64,000 nt of DNA from assembly GCA_958428235.1 (NCBI GenBank), contig CAUAFG010000008.1, forward strand, positions 1 to 64,000, given 5' to 3'. The position numbers and the translations under genes are program-made. This document shows, in pieces, positions 34,482 through 42,652 of the stretch. The notes beneath the pieces were generated by a model, which was given only the letters and a program-made list of their open reading frames with translations, had not been told where the DNA came from and did no database searches. Source of the DNA: Faeciplasma sp900553675. Lineage in GTDB: Bacteria > Bacillota > Clostridia > Oscillospirales > Ruminococcaceae. Every line of letters starts with the position of its first letter. The stretch's first letter is position 1.

Positions 34482-36989
34482 TTATTCCTCAATGAACTTA
34501 AGCGCATCCGCCTGAAGCTTATAAAGCTCGAAGTATTTGCCCTTCTGACGGATCAGCTGATCGTGAGTTCCAAGCTCCTTAAGCTCGCCGTTTTCTATAA
34601 CGCAGAGCATATCTGCGTCGCGCAGGGTTGAAAGCCTGTGAGCGATGGAGATGATCGTTCTGCCGTCCTTCAAGGCGTCTATAGCAACCTGAATCTTGCG
34701 CTCGGTGCGGGTATCCATAGAAGCCGTTGCTTCGTCGAGAATGAGTATATCCGGGTCCTGAATGATAGCTCTTGCTATTGAAATTCTCTGGCGTTCGCCG
34801 CCCGAAAGCGATACTCCGCCCGAGCCGATCTTGGTGTTATAGCCGTCCGGCAGCTTGGTTATAAATTCGTGAGCATTGGCGGATTTTGCCGCCTCGATAA
34901 CCTCTTCAATGGTAGCATCCGGCTTGGCATAACGGATATTGTCGGCAATCGTGCCGATAAACAGGTAGGTCTCCTGCGAAACTATACCGATATTGCGCCG
35001 CAAATCCTCGGTTGCTATCTTCTTTATCGGAACGCCGTCGATTGTTATCTCGCCGGAGGTGACATCATAAAGCCTTGCCATAAGGTTTATTATGGTTGAC
35101 TTACCTGCGCCGGTACGTCCTACAATGCCGAACATCTGTCCGGATTTTACCTTGAAGGAGAGATTTTTAAGAATCTGATGTCCGGCTTCGTATTCAAAGA
35201 ATACGTTCTTGAACTCGATATCGCCCTTCATATTAGCCATTCTGACAGGGCTTATCTGCTTTTTAACGATATTGCCGTTTTCGTCCTTCTCCTCGGCAAA
35301 CTCTGGTTCAGCCTCGCGGACGGTGGGCTTAGCGTCCAGTATCTCGAACATACGCGAAGCGGCGTCTATACATCTTGCCCAGCGGTCGCCTATCCACATA
35401 AAGAAGTCTATAGGCTCATAGATCATGCCGGTATAGGAAAGTAAGACCTGCAAAGCACCGTATGTAAACACCTTGCCGCCGAACTCGTGATGAATCATTA
35501 CCAAGTAGCAGCCCACGCAGAACAGTCCTATACTGATAAGCTGATAGAAGCCCCAAAGGAACGGAACGGTTGATGTGATTCTTTCATTGATGCGGGTGTT
35601 GACCTCATAAGCGTCTCTGTTTTTCTTCTGATATCTGGCGATTTCCTTGCGCTCCTTGGCAAAGGACTTAACTACTCGCTGACCGTTCATAACGTCGGAA
35701 AGCACCGAGTTAAGACTGCGCATTGCAACATCCAGCTTGCGGTAAAGCTTTCTTTCAGACCTATACAGGTGATTGTCGGCGAACAGCACCGCGCAGATGA
35801 TAACCATTATCGCAGCAGTAAGAATCGGGCTTATAAAAATCATTATAGCGGCAACGCCGACAAGCTTTATGATATTCGCAACGCCATAAGGCACAATATC
35901 TACAAAGAAGCCGTAAACGTTGTTAGAGTCGCGGTCGACTCGGGACATAAGCGAGCCGGTCTGCTTGCTGGTGAAGAACTGAAGCGAGAGGCGGCTCATT
36001 GCTGCGTAAATCTTAGTGCGGAGCTGATGCGTTACGCGCGGAACGACCTTTGCGGTTATGATTCCCGAAACAAGTCCTGTTATCTTACTGAGGACATTTG
36101 TAAGTATCATCAGCAAAACGACAAGCAGAACCTGACCGTAGAATTTTCCGCCCGGCTTTAAAACGTCGTCGTAGAGCATTTTTGAGCCGAACCACGGGGA
36201 TATTACCGCAAGAACGTTTGACATCAGTATAGTAAGCATAATAAGAGCTACTGCCCACTTGAAATCGCGGAACATTCCCAAAAGCTTTGTGAATATCGAA
36301 CGCTTATCCAAGCATCTGGGACAGATAGGTCTGTTGGGGTTGGGATAAGGCTGATGGCAGGTTGGGCAGATTGTTTGAAGAGAATCAAGCTGACTGTCGT
36401 CGATTTCCTCGTGACGGTGAGTCTGATTCAGCCTCTCGCAGAAACGCTCGAACTTTTCGCAGTAGCCGATTGAGAATCTTGCTATCTGGATATTGTCTCT
36501 GTCATGCTCATAGCTCAGACCAAACCAGCCGAATTTCATGCCGAAATCCTCAACGTCTGCATTTTCCTGTTCGTTATCCGGCTTTGGCTGCTCTTCAACC
36601 TCACCGTCTTTGAGCATCGCTATGATAAGGCGCGCAGAGTTCTGGTTGCGGTCTACAAATATATTCTTTATTTTTGCAATGTCATACTCTGAAAAGTCAA
36701 CAACCTTATAGCTGACCATCTCGCGCACGGGCGCGGTTTTAAAGAAGCTTTTTACCACGGGAATATCACGGGCTTTTTCCTGAAGCTTCTCTTTTCCGGA
36801 AATCTGCCTGTATTCCTCGTATCCGCTTATTACATAAAGGGTATCGGAGGTGAAAGTAACGTAAACGTCGTAATACTTTCCCTCGCCGTCCAGATCGGCT
36901 TTAACGCAGTACAAAAGCCGGTCAGTAATAACTCCACGCTTTTCAAGCTCGTTTGAAACAAGCTGAGGAAGCGCGTCAAAATACTTCAT
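34482..36989 (-). CDS. ABC exporter half-transporter with zinc ribbon (first subunit)
   Basis: An 835-residue partner of the second exporter. An N-terminal domain of about 220 residues has no family I recognise and is followed by a zinc ribbon (CPTC...CPRC), six helices and an ATPase. The ATPase has Walker A 'GRTGAGKST', signature 'LSGGERQ' and Walker B 'ILILDEATASMD'. ATG 36989 is preferred because AAAGGA lies 8 nt upstream. A 36-codon extension would start without a ribosome binding site close behind the attenuator. Expression is probably set by the leader-peptide attenuator 150 bp upstream. Confidence 0.9.
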   Translation of the reverse strand: MKYFDALPQLVSNELEKRGVITDRLLYCVKADLDGEGKYYDVYVTFTSDTLYVISGYEEYRQISGKEKLQEKARDIPVVKSFFKTAPVREMVSYKVVDFSEYDIAKIKNIFVDRNQNSARLIIAMLKDGEVEEQPKPDNEQENADVEDFGMKFGWFGLSYEHDRDNIQIARFSIGYCEKFERFCERLNQTHRHEEIDDSQLDSLQTICPTCHQPYPNPNRPICPRCLDKRSIFTKLLGMFRDFKWAVALIMLTILMSNVLAVISPWFGSKMLYDDVLKPGGKFYGQVLLVVLLMILTNVLSKITGLVSGIITAKVVPRVTHQLRTKIYAAMSRLSLQFFTSKQTGSLMSRVDRDSNNVYGFFVDIVPYGVANIIKLVGVAAIMIFISPILTAAIMVIICAVLFADNHLYRSERKLYRKLDVAMRSLNSVLSDVMNGQRVVKSFAKERKEIARYQKKNRDAYEVNTRINERITSTVPFLWGFYQLISIGLFCVGCYLVMIHHEFGGKVFTYGALQVLLSYTGMIYEPIDFFMWIGDRWARCIDAASRMFEILDAKPTVREAEPEFAEEKDENGNIVKKQISPVRMANMKGDIEFKNVFFEYEAGHQILKNLSFKVKSGQMFGIVGRTGAGKSTIINLMARLYDVTSGEITIDGVPIKKIATEDLRRNIGIVSQETYLFIGTIADNIRYAKPDATIEEVIEAAKSANAHEFITKLPDGYNTKIGSGGVSLSGGERQRISIARAIIQDPDILILDEATASMDTRTERKIQVAIDALKDGRTIISIAHRLSTLRDADMLCVIENGELKELGTHDQLIRQKGKYFELYKLQADALKFIEE

Positions 36990-37140
36990 AATATCATTCC
37001 TTTCCTGATAGCTTAAAGTCTGAACTCCTCCACATTCAAGGCTGACCCTATAAATTACATCCTCTGCCGACAGCGACGCTGTTAAAAGCGCCATCATACA
37101 TGAGACGGCTTATCTCAACGCGATGAAATAAGTCTATACA

Positions 37141-37177
37141 CAAAAATACCCCTGACGCTTTTTATAGCATCAGAGGG
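37141..37177 (-). terminator. Attenuator terminator in the ABC-operon leader
   Basis: On the complement, CCCTCTGATGC and GCGTCAGGGG pair (one bulge, one wobble) around an A/T-rich loop. The stem is followed by TATTTTTG. It lies 10 nt after the leader-peptide stop and 150 nt before the ABC gene, so most transcripts would stop here unless the alternative hairpin forms. Confidence 0.82.
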
Positions 37178-37228
37178 CTGCCAGACTTAACTGTTAGCAG
37201 AGTGTGATAATCGCGCACTGCTGATGCT
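37166..37228 (-). promoter_or_regulatory. Antiterminator pairing overlapping the leader peptide
   Basis: AGCATCAG in leader codons 13-15 (complement of 37221-37228) is exactly complementary to CTGATGCT in the left arm of the terminator (complement of 37166-37173). The two pairings exclude each other. A ribosome held before codon 13 would leave AGCATCAG free to capture the terminator arm and allow read-through. A ribosome that reaches the stop would mask it and allow termination. Confidence 0.72.
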
Positions 37229-37264
37229 TATAATTAACATATTCAATACATTAGCCTCACGCAT
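37187..37264 (-). CDS. 25-residue leader peptide of the ABC exporter operon
   Basis: A 25-codon reading frame with a strong AAAGGAG ribosome binding site before its ATG. It starts about 30 nt after the predicted transcription start and ends 10 nt before the terminator hairpin. The peptide starts MREANVLNML and has a run of Ile/Ser residues, then ARLSHSANS. Its place between promoter and attenuator suggests a regulatory role, like bmrB upstream of bmrCD in Bacillus subtilis, where ribosome-stalling antibiotics turn on an ABC exporter. There is no run of one amino acid, which argues against amino-acid-starvation control. Confidence 0.78.
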   Translation of the reverse strand: MREANVLNMLIISISSARLSHSANS

Positions 37265-37301
37265 CTATCTCACTCCTTTCGTATTTTAACAAGGCGTGTT
37301 A

Positions 37302-37330
37302 ATTATATACCCCTTTTTTAGTATTGTCAA
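37302..37330 (-). promoter_or_regulatory. Promoter of the leader peptide and ABC operon
   Basis: Complement TTGACA (37325-37330), a 17-nt spacer and TATAAT (37302-37307), a perfect consensus. Between here and the DUF1846 terminator (37331-37490) only AT-rich sequence and two TTAACATTTTCA copies are seen. Confidence 0.92.
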
Positions 37331-37489
37331 TAGGTTTTTGCAAAATTTTTAACTAATTAATCACAGTTATTTGCAACAAATTTTTGTACACAATTTTGTG
37401 CATATCGTCTTTTTAGCAAAAATGTGTAAAGAAAACTTACTTTACTTAACATTTTCAAGGGCGAAGTTTAACATTTTCACAACTAACAC

Positions 37490-37523
37490 TAAACGGCAAT
37501 GCCAAAATGCACTGCCGTTTTGA
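37490..37523 (-). terminator. Terminator after the DUF1846 gene
   Basis: On the complement, AAAACGGCA and TGCCGTTT flank an inner stem-loop. The A/T runs on both sides make it usable in either direction. It lies within 5 bp of the stop codon. Confidence 0.78.
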
Positions 37524-37526
37524 TAA

Positions 37527-39011
37527 TTATCCGTGATATAAATTTTTTGTCTGATAAACAGGCTCGCAGGTTACGTTTATGCCAAGCTTTTTAAATGTCT
37601 TCATATCCACAGAAGAAAGTATTACACTCGAATGAACCTCGCTGCCCTTAAGCTTTTTAAGCTGGTCAAGAGCAAGCTTGGCGGTCGGATTGGTCGCCGC
37701 GCATATGCTCAGTGCTAAAAGCACCTCGTCGGTGTGAAGCCTTGGATTTTCATTTCCCAGATGCTCAACCTTAAGCTTTTGTATCGGCTCGATTACAACC
37801 GGAGAAATCAGCAGAATATCGTCCGCAATTCCGGCTAGCTCTTTAAGAGAGTTCAAAAGAAGCGCCGCCGAGGCTCCTAAAAGTGCGCTGGTTTTTCCTG
37901 TCAGAATCTTTCCGTTGGGCAGTTCGATTGCCGCAGCGGTATTCTCGGTTTCTTCAGCCTTTTTAAGAGCAGGCTCCACAACTCTGCGCTCGTTAACGCT
38001 CAGCCCCGCCTTCTTCATAAGAAGCTCTATCTTCATTACCTCTTCCTCGCTCGCCTCGCCCTTTTTGCGGCGGCAGAGGGTGGCATAATATCTTCTGATA
38101 ATTTCCTGCCGAGAGGCCTTGCAGCAAACGTCGTCGTTGACGATGCAGAAGCCTGCCATATTAACTCCCATATCGGTTGGAGATTTATACGGCGACTCGC
38201 CTAAAATCATGTTAAACATGGCATTAAGTACCGGAAATACTTCGATATCGCGGTTATAGTTGACCGTTGCATTGCCATAGGCTTCGAGATGATAAGGGTC
38301 TATCATGTTGATATCGTTCAAGTCTGCCGTAGCCGCTTCATATGCGGCGTTGACAGGATGGTTCAGCGGAAGATTCCAGATCGGGAATGTTTCAAACTTG
38401 GCATATCCTGCCCTTATTCCCCTTTTATGATCGTGATATAGCTGGGAAAGGCAGGTAGCCATCTTGCCGCTTCCGGGACCTGGGGCTGTTATAACAATAA
38501 GCTCGCGGGAGGTTTCTATGTAGTCGTTTTTGCCGTAGCCTTCGTCGCTAATGACCTTTGAAAGATTAGAGGGATAGCCTTCAATTTCATAGTGCCGGTA
38601 TACAGTTATTCCCAAAGCCTCAAGCTTTCTTTCAAATGCCTGAGCTGCCGGCTGCTCTTTATACATGGAAAGTACAACGCTTCCCACATAAAGACCGTAA
38701 GCCCTGAAAGCGTCAATAAGCCTGAGCACGTCCATATCATAAGTTATGCCGATATCTCCTCTGACCTTATTCTGCTCGATATCTCCGGAATTAATAACGA
38801 CTACTATTTCTGCCTGATCCTTAAGCTGCAAAAGCATTTTCAGCTTTGAATCCGGCTGGAATCCAGGAAGCACGCGTGAAGCGTGATAATCGTCAAAAAG
38901 CTTTCCGCCAAATTCAAGATAAAGCTTGCCTCCAAACTTGCCGATGCGTTCCTTGATGTGCTGCGACTGCAAGGAAAGATACTTATCATTGTCAAAACCT
39001 ATTTCAAACAA
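37527..39011 (-). CDS. DUF1846 family protein
   Basis: A protein of about 494 residues that matches the conserved DUF1846 family of Firmicutes. It has the N-terminus 'IGFDNDKYLSLQSQHIKERI' and a 'GPGSGKMATCLSQLYHD' nucleotide-binding-like segment. Structural work on relatives suggests a phosphate- or nucleotide-binding enzyme, but no reaction is established to my knowledge. The start appears to be TTG at 39011, with GGGGG 8 nt upstream. This is unusual but fits the family N-terminus. It has its own promoter and terminator. Confidence 0.85.
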   Translation of the reverse strand: MFEIGFDNDKYLSLQSQHIKERIGKFGGKLYLEFGGKLFDDYHASRVLPGFQPDSKLKMLLQLKDQAEIVVVINSGDIEQNKVRGDIGITYDMDVLRLIDAFRAYGLYVGSVVLSMYKEQPAAQAFERKLEALGITVYRHYEIEGYPSNLSKVISDEGYGKNDYIETSRELIVITAPGPGSGKMATCLSQLYHDHKRGIRAGYAKFETFPIWNLPLNHPVNAAYEAATADLNDINMIDPYHLEAYGNATVNYNRDIEVFPVLNAMFNMILGESPYKSPTDMGVNMAGFCIVNDDVCCKASRQEIIRRYYATLCRRKKGEASEEEVMKIELLMKKAGLSVNERRVVEPALKKAEETENTAAAIELPNGKILTGKTSALLGASAALLLNSLKELAGIADDILLISPVVIEPIQKLKVEHLGNENPRLHTDEVLLALSICAATNPTAKLALDQLKKLKGSEVHSSVILSSVDMKTFKKLGINVTCEPVYQTKNLYHG

Positions 39012-39056
39012 AATCAATTCCCCCGAAACTCATATCGTATTTGCAAATTACAAAAT

Positions 39057-39085
39057 ATTATAGCATTTTTCGCGGAAATGTGCAA
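39057..39085 (-). promoter_or_regulatory. Promoter of the DUF1846 gene
   Basis: Complement TTGCAC (39080-39085), a 17-nt spacer and TATAAT (39057-39062). Confidence 0.8.
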
Positions 39086-39171
39086 GAAGAAAGTAACACA
39101 TAATTAACTTGGCTGTTTTATTTAAAATGACTATTACACCAAATATATTTGCATATTCCCCCTCTTTTTTG

Positions 39172-39200
39172 TTGACTAAAGGAGCTTGTTATGTTATAAT
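39172..39200 (+). promoter_or_regulatory. Promoter of the two-helix membrane protein gene
   Basis: TTGACT (39172-39177), a 17-nt spacer and TATAAT (39195-39200). The predicted start near 39207 leaves an 80-nt leader. Confidence 0.85.
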
Positions 39201-39289
39201 ATGTTGGTATTTGATGCACCGACTTATCAAGCGGCTGCCATCAGTCTTAATTATCAGGAATCTACTTACAAGGAGATAGAATTGCAGTT

Positions 39290-40024
39290 ATGAACAACAC
39301 ACAAAAGCAGTTTTCCGAAACTGAAGATACCACGTTGAAACAGTTTCTGTCCGGCAGCAGGGTCTGGGCAATGCTTGCTGCGGCAATAATGTCTATCATT
39401 GTCTTCATCCCGACCTTTGCCGCTATACTCGGCATATATTCAAACGCATCCAAAGCTAAGAATGTTAAGGAGCTGTCGGAAATCAACCTCGGCTCCGACC
39501 TTGACGGACAGTATGTCACCGGAAGTGCTTACAAGTTTTTGACCAAGCTCGGATACATCGCGGAGACCGAAGCCGCCGCCACCGATTATTATTATCTTAT
39601 GTATCTCGACGCTCCCGACGGCACTCAGATTGCCACCCTGGTTCGCGCGGACAAGCGCGGAGACGCCGACATTCAGGGTATTATCGACGCTTACCTCTCA
39701 TACGCTCAGAATCCTGATGACGGATATAAGGGAAACATAGTTGAAATCGAAGGAAGATTCAAAAAGCTCTCCTCTCAGGAGGAAAGAATGCTTTCACAAG
39801 CGATGTCGAAGCTGAATCTTATCAACGATCCGGTGCTGAGCTATTCGCTGAGGGTAGGCAAGCTCCCCGCAGGAAAGGACACTGTCCCTTATTGGTTCAT
39901 CGCCTTCCCGTTCGGCGTTGCGGCAATAGTATGTGCAGTGCTGTTCGTCTACGGTCTTATTCTTGAAGACAAGCGCGCAAAGGCAAATATGAGTCCTTAC
40001 CCATATCTGAACCGAAAGAAATAA
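39290..40024 (+). CDS. Unknown two-helix membrane protein
   Basis: A 244-residue protein with helices at about 27-50 and 205-228 and a 150-residue domain between them that is probably outside the cell. I recognise no family with confidence. Oddly, AGGAG lies 14 nt before the ATG, which is too far for good initiation. It lies 6 nt before a TTG that opens a three-codon frame (TTG CAG TTA TGA) whose stop overlaps the ATG, so initiation may be coupled to this minimal upstream frame. It is a single-gene unit with its own promoter and terminator. Confidence 0.8.
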   Translation: MNNTQKQFSETEDTTLKQFLSGSRVWAMLAAAIMSIIVFIPTFAAILGIYSNASKAKNVKELSEINLGSDLDGQYVTGSAYKFLTKLGYIAETEAAATDYYYLMYLDAPDGTQIATLVRADKRGDADIQGIIDAYLSYAQNPDDGYKGNIVEIEGRFKKLSSQEERMLSQAMSKLNLINDPVLSYSLRVGKLPAGKDTVPYWFIAFPFGVAAIVCAVLFVYGLILEDKRAKANMSPYPYLNRKK

Positions 40025-40040
40025 TCCTGTAAAGAATATC

Positions 40041-40079
40041 GGCTTTACAAGCGTTTAGGCGTTTGTAAAGCCATTTTTT
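40041..40079 (+). terminator. Terminator after the two-helix membrane protein gene
   Basis: GGCTTTACAA and TTGTAAAGCC form a long stem around a 10-nt middle, followed by ATTTTTTA. The A-rich far flank may let it also end the opposing dpaAB transcript. Confidence 0.9.
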
Positions 40080-40085
40080 ATGATG

Positions 40086-40673
40086 TTATACCTGAGCCGC
40101 CTGCAACACCATCGGCTGAACCTGAACTCCCGAAAGAGCAAGCTCGATGGTTCTTTCAAGCTGAGAAAAATCCGCAACCATTGAATAAGGCTTTAAAAGG
40201 TAATCATCCTGCCTGTACGGTACGAAATAATAATTTCTCAAAGCCTGAAGCGTTCCCAAATTCTTTGCCGCAGCTGCAAGGGCGTCGTTGGTTGACACCG
40301 CTATCACTACCGGGCGCTGATTTCTTATGTGACTTTTCACCGCCATGGTAACGGGAGTGTCGTTAATGCCATGAGCAAGTTTTGCAAGAGTGTTTGATGT
40401 ACACGGCACTACCGCAAGGATATCAAACATCCTTTTGGGTCCTATCGGCTCTGCACCCTCGATGGTATGAATAATCGATTTGTGGGAGATGTCCTCTGCT
40501 TTTTTTCGGTTCGATTCAGCAGTTCCAAAGCGCGTATCGATTGAATAGGAATTGAATGACATTATAGGTGTGATATCATATCCGCACTCAAATAATCTTT
40601 CCATCGCGTCGAAAGCAGTCTTGAAGGTGCAGAAGGAGCCGGTGAAGCAATATCCGATTCTAACCTTATCCAC
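40086..40673 (-). CDS. dpaB: Dipicolinate synthase subunit B
   Basis: DpaB is the flavoprotein partner of DpaA. Together they oxidise a dihydrodipicolinate-pathway intermediate to dipicolinic acid, the spore-core calcium chelator, in the mother cell. The protein is about 195 residues, flavodoxin/UbiX-like, with 'IGYCFTGSFCTF' at the N-terminus and 'VPCTSNTLAKLA' near mid-length. GTG at 40673 is the likely start, with AAGGCGG upstream, overlapping the end of dpaA by 8 nt. This indicates translational coupling. Confidence 0.95.
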   Translation of the reverse strand: MDKVRIGYCFTGSFCTFKTAFDAMERLFECGYDITPIMSFNSYSIDTRFGTAESNRKKAEDISHKSIIHTIEGAEPIGPKRMFDILAVVPCTSNTLAKLAHGINDTPVTMAVKSHIRNQRPVVIAVSTNDALAAAAKNLGTLQALRNYYFVPYRQDDYLLKPYSMVADFSQLERTIELALSGVQVQPMVLQAAQV

Positions 40674-41508
40674 TGCAATCACCGCCTTTTTTAAACTTTG
40701 AAAGAACAGACTCCGCCATATATCTTCCGGCAGATTCGGGAGTATATTTTCCCGGAAGACCCGCCCCCAGCACTACTTCCCTGTTCATATCCTCGGCAAG
40801 CGAGAAATCAACTCCATATGGCTTTGAGGCAAGCTCTAATATCCAGCATTCTTGGCGCATTGCTTTCAGTTCATCGACGTTTATAACGTTGCATGGGATG
40901 GTATTTACTATAATGTCAGCTGCCTCTATTGCTTTGCGGTCTATAAACTCAAAAGATTTGTAGCCATTCAGAACACAGTCCAAGCGAGCAGAGCTTCTTC
41001 TTGCGGAAACAGCTACCTCTGCTCCCATTGCCCGAAACAGCTTGGCGCACGCTTTTGCCACTCTTCCCCATCCTAAAATCAGAATTTTAGAGCCACTCAC
41101 CGCGCTGTGCGACTTTCCAACGATTATCTGAGCCGCTCCATCTGCAGTGAGAGCGGCATTTTTTTGCGTCAGGTCTTCATCATCAAACCAGTCAAATACC
41201 TCACCGCCTGCCGATATTATTTCATCCTTCTTATCCGACGGAAGCATACCGGCAAAAAGCTTAGTGCCTGCTTTTACATATTTCAGGATCTCTTCAAAAT
41301 CAACCGATTTTGAAACAAGCGGACAGCTTATTCTGCCATCCTTAAGCGTTACATAAGGCAGAACGATAACGTCCGGTTTTACGCTGTCCATGCATTTGTC
41401 GTCATCTTCTTTTAAATATAGTGTATGCGTTATTATGCCGGGTTCAAGCGACAGTCTCCCGGCGCAATATATCTGGCGGGCGTCCCCGCCCAAAACAAGT
41501 ATATTCAT
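40666..41508 (-). CDS. dpaA: Dipicolinate synthase subunit A
   Basis: A 280-residue Rossmann-fold dehydrogenase-like subunit. It begins 'MNILVLGGDARQIYCAGRL', the family's signature opening, with a second nucleotide-binding loop 'ILGWGRVAKACAKL'. With dpaB it marks the organism as an endospore former. The start is the ATG at 41508, with AGGACAGGG upstream, rather than one eight codons earlier. I could not identify a clear sigma-K or sigma-G promoter in the 240 bp upstream, where several hairpins lie. Confidence 0.95.
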   Translation of the reverse strand: MNILVLGGDARQIYCAGRLSLEPGIITHTLYLKEDDDKCMDSVKPDVIVLPYVTLKDGRISCPLVSKSVDFEEILKYVKAGTKLFAGMLPSDKKDEIISAGGEVFDWFDDEDLTQKNAALTADGAAQIIVGKSHSAVSGSKILILGWGRVAKACAKLFRAMGAEVAVSARRSSARLDCVLNGYKSFEFIDRKAIEAADIIVNTIPCNVINVDELKAMRQECWILELASKPYGVDFSLAEDMNREVVLGAGLPGKYTPESAGRYMAESVLSKFKKGGDCSG

Positions 41509-41557
41509 ATTGACCCTGTCCTTATCATACATAGTTGTTTACTTATTTCAGTCCAAG

Positions 41558-41620
41558 AATCGGGTGCGAAACTCATCGTACAGCGTTTTGTGCCCGATTT
41601 TTATGTGTGCTGCCAAAGCA
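41558..41620. other. Two adjacent hairpins upstream of dpaA
   Basis: AATCGGGTGCGAAAC (41558-41572) pairs with GTTTTGTGCCCGATT (41585-41599). G-U wobbles make it perfect only in rightward RNA, where ATTTTTA follows, so it reads as a rightward terminator although no rightward gene precedes it. A second small stem (GTGCT/AGCAC) lies at about 41606-41620. It may end antisense transcription entering dpaA, or be part of the dpaA leader. Confidence 0.5.
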
Positions 41621-41707
41621 CCCCTTTTCACTTCAGACTGAAATTATTAATTGCTCATACAACAATATATGATGATCAGGGTAAAGATGACAATGTGCCT
41701 TCAATGA

Positions 41708-41744
41708 AAAGCCGTGATTCCCAAGGCTGGAAATCACGGTTCTA
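41708..41744 (-). terminator. Terminator after the PflA-like radical SAM gene
   Basis: On the complement, AACCGTGATT and AATCACGG form the stem, followed by CTTTTC. It starts 3 bp past the stop codon. Confidence 0.82.
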
Positions 41745-41746
41745 TA

Positions 41747-42652
41747 TTAATATTCTTTGGGCTTTGAGCCAAAAAATTGCGGCACATAGCCCTTGTCTGC
41801 GGCGGCTTTTTCCTGAGAATATCCCTCAAATCCCAGCGAAGCCGCCAGATCGACCACGAAATTATACTCAAAAGTCGATATCCTGCGGTTGATCTCTTTG
41901 TGCTCACAGGCTCTATGCATGGGAACATACTGGCTCATAAGGCTAAGCACGATATCATCAGGCTCGAAATTATCTCTCAGCGCATACAAAAGCTTTTCAG
42001 AGTCGTGCCGAAGCGTTGGAAGCGTCAGATGACGAACTATAACTCCGCTTTTCATGATGCATCTGTCGTCATAGCGGGGCTTGCCAACCTGCTTTTGCAT
42101 ATGCTTTATCGCCGCTATGGCTGTATCATAATAATTGCTTGCGCCTGAGTATATTGTGGCAGGCTCATCGCTGAAATACTTTAAGTCGGGCAGATATATA
42201 TCAACATACCCATTTAGCATATCGATTGTTTCAATATTTTCATATCCACCGCAGTTGTATACAACAGGGATTCTGAGCTTTGGGCGGGCGATATCAAGGG
42301 CTGAGATAATGCCGGGGACAAATGGCGTTGGGCTGACAAGGTTGATATTGTTTGCTCCCTTATCCTGAAGCTTTAAAAATATGTCCGCAAGCTCACGCTC
42401 TGTTACCTCGTAGCCCTTGTACTGCTGGGATATTTCAAAGTTCTGGCAGAAGCAGCATTTAAGTGTGCATCCCGAAAAGAACACAGCACCCGAGCCTTCT
42501 TTGCCGGATATGCAGGGTTCCTCCCACATATGCAGGTCGGCGCGGGCGATTCTTATTTTATCGGACTGACGGCAAAAGCCTGCCGATTTGGTTCTGTCAA
42601 CACCGCAGCGGCGCGGGCAGAGATTACAATTCTTATATTTATCACTAATCAT
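41747..42652 (-). CDS. PflA-like radical SAM protein
   Basis: A 301-residue radical SAM enzyme of the 'putative pyruvate formate-lyase activating enzyme' type. It has an N-terminal cysteine cluster (CNLCPRRCGVDR...GFC) and the SAM/iron-sulfur motif CxxxCxxC in 'SGCTLKCCFCQN'. Despite the family name, members of this long subgroup usually lack a glycyl-radical partner nearby, and none is adjacent here. Its ATG overlaps the ispE stop (ATGA), so it is the last gene of the lrp-aminotransferase-ispE operon. The substrate is unknown. Confidence 0.9.
   Translation of the reverse strand: MISDKYKNCNLCPRRCGVDRTKSAGFCRQSDKIRIARADLHMWEEPCISGKEGSGAVFFSGCTLKCCFCQNFEISQQYKGYEVTERELADIFLKLQDKGANNINLVSPTPFVPGIISALDIARPKLRIPVVYNCGGYENIETIDMLNGYVDIYLPDLKYFSDEPATIYSGASNYYDTAIAAIKHMQKQVGKPRYDDRCIMKSGVIVRHLTLPTLRHDSEKLLYALRDNFEPDDIVLSLMSQYVPMHRACEHKEINRRISTFEYNFVVDLAASLGFEGYSQEKAAADKGYVPQFFGSKPKEY

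Noticed and set aside
34482..37097. Longer start for the first ABC exporter gene at 37097
   Set aside because: That start lacks a ribosome binding site and adds an N-terminus unlike the partner; ATG 36989 has AAAGGA at the right distance.
37187..37264. Amino-acid-starvation attenuator (trp/his type) or T-box for the ABC operon leader
   Set aside because: The peptide has no run of a single amino acid and no T-box signature (AGGGUGGNACCGCG-like) is present; drug- or stall-sensing attenuation fits better.
41747..42652. True pyruvate formate-lyase activating enzyme
   Set aside because: No glycyl-radical partner gene is adjacent and the extra N-terminal cysteine cluster places it in the long, uncharacterised subgroup.
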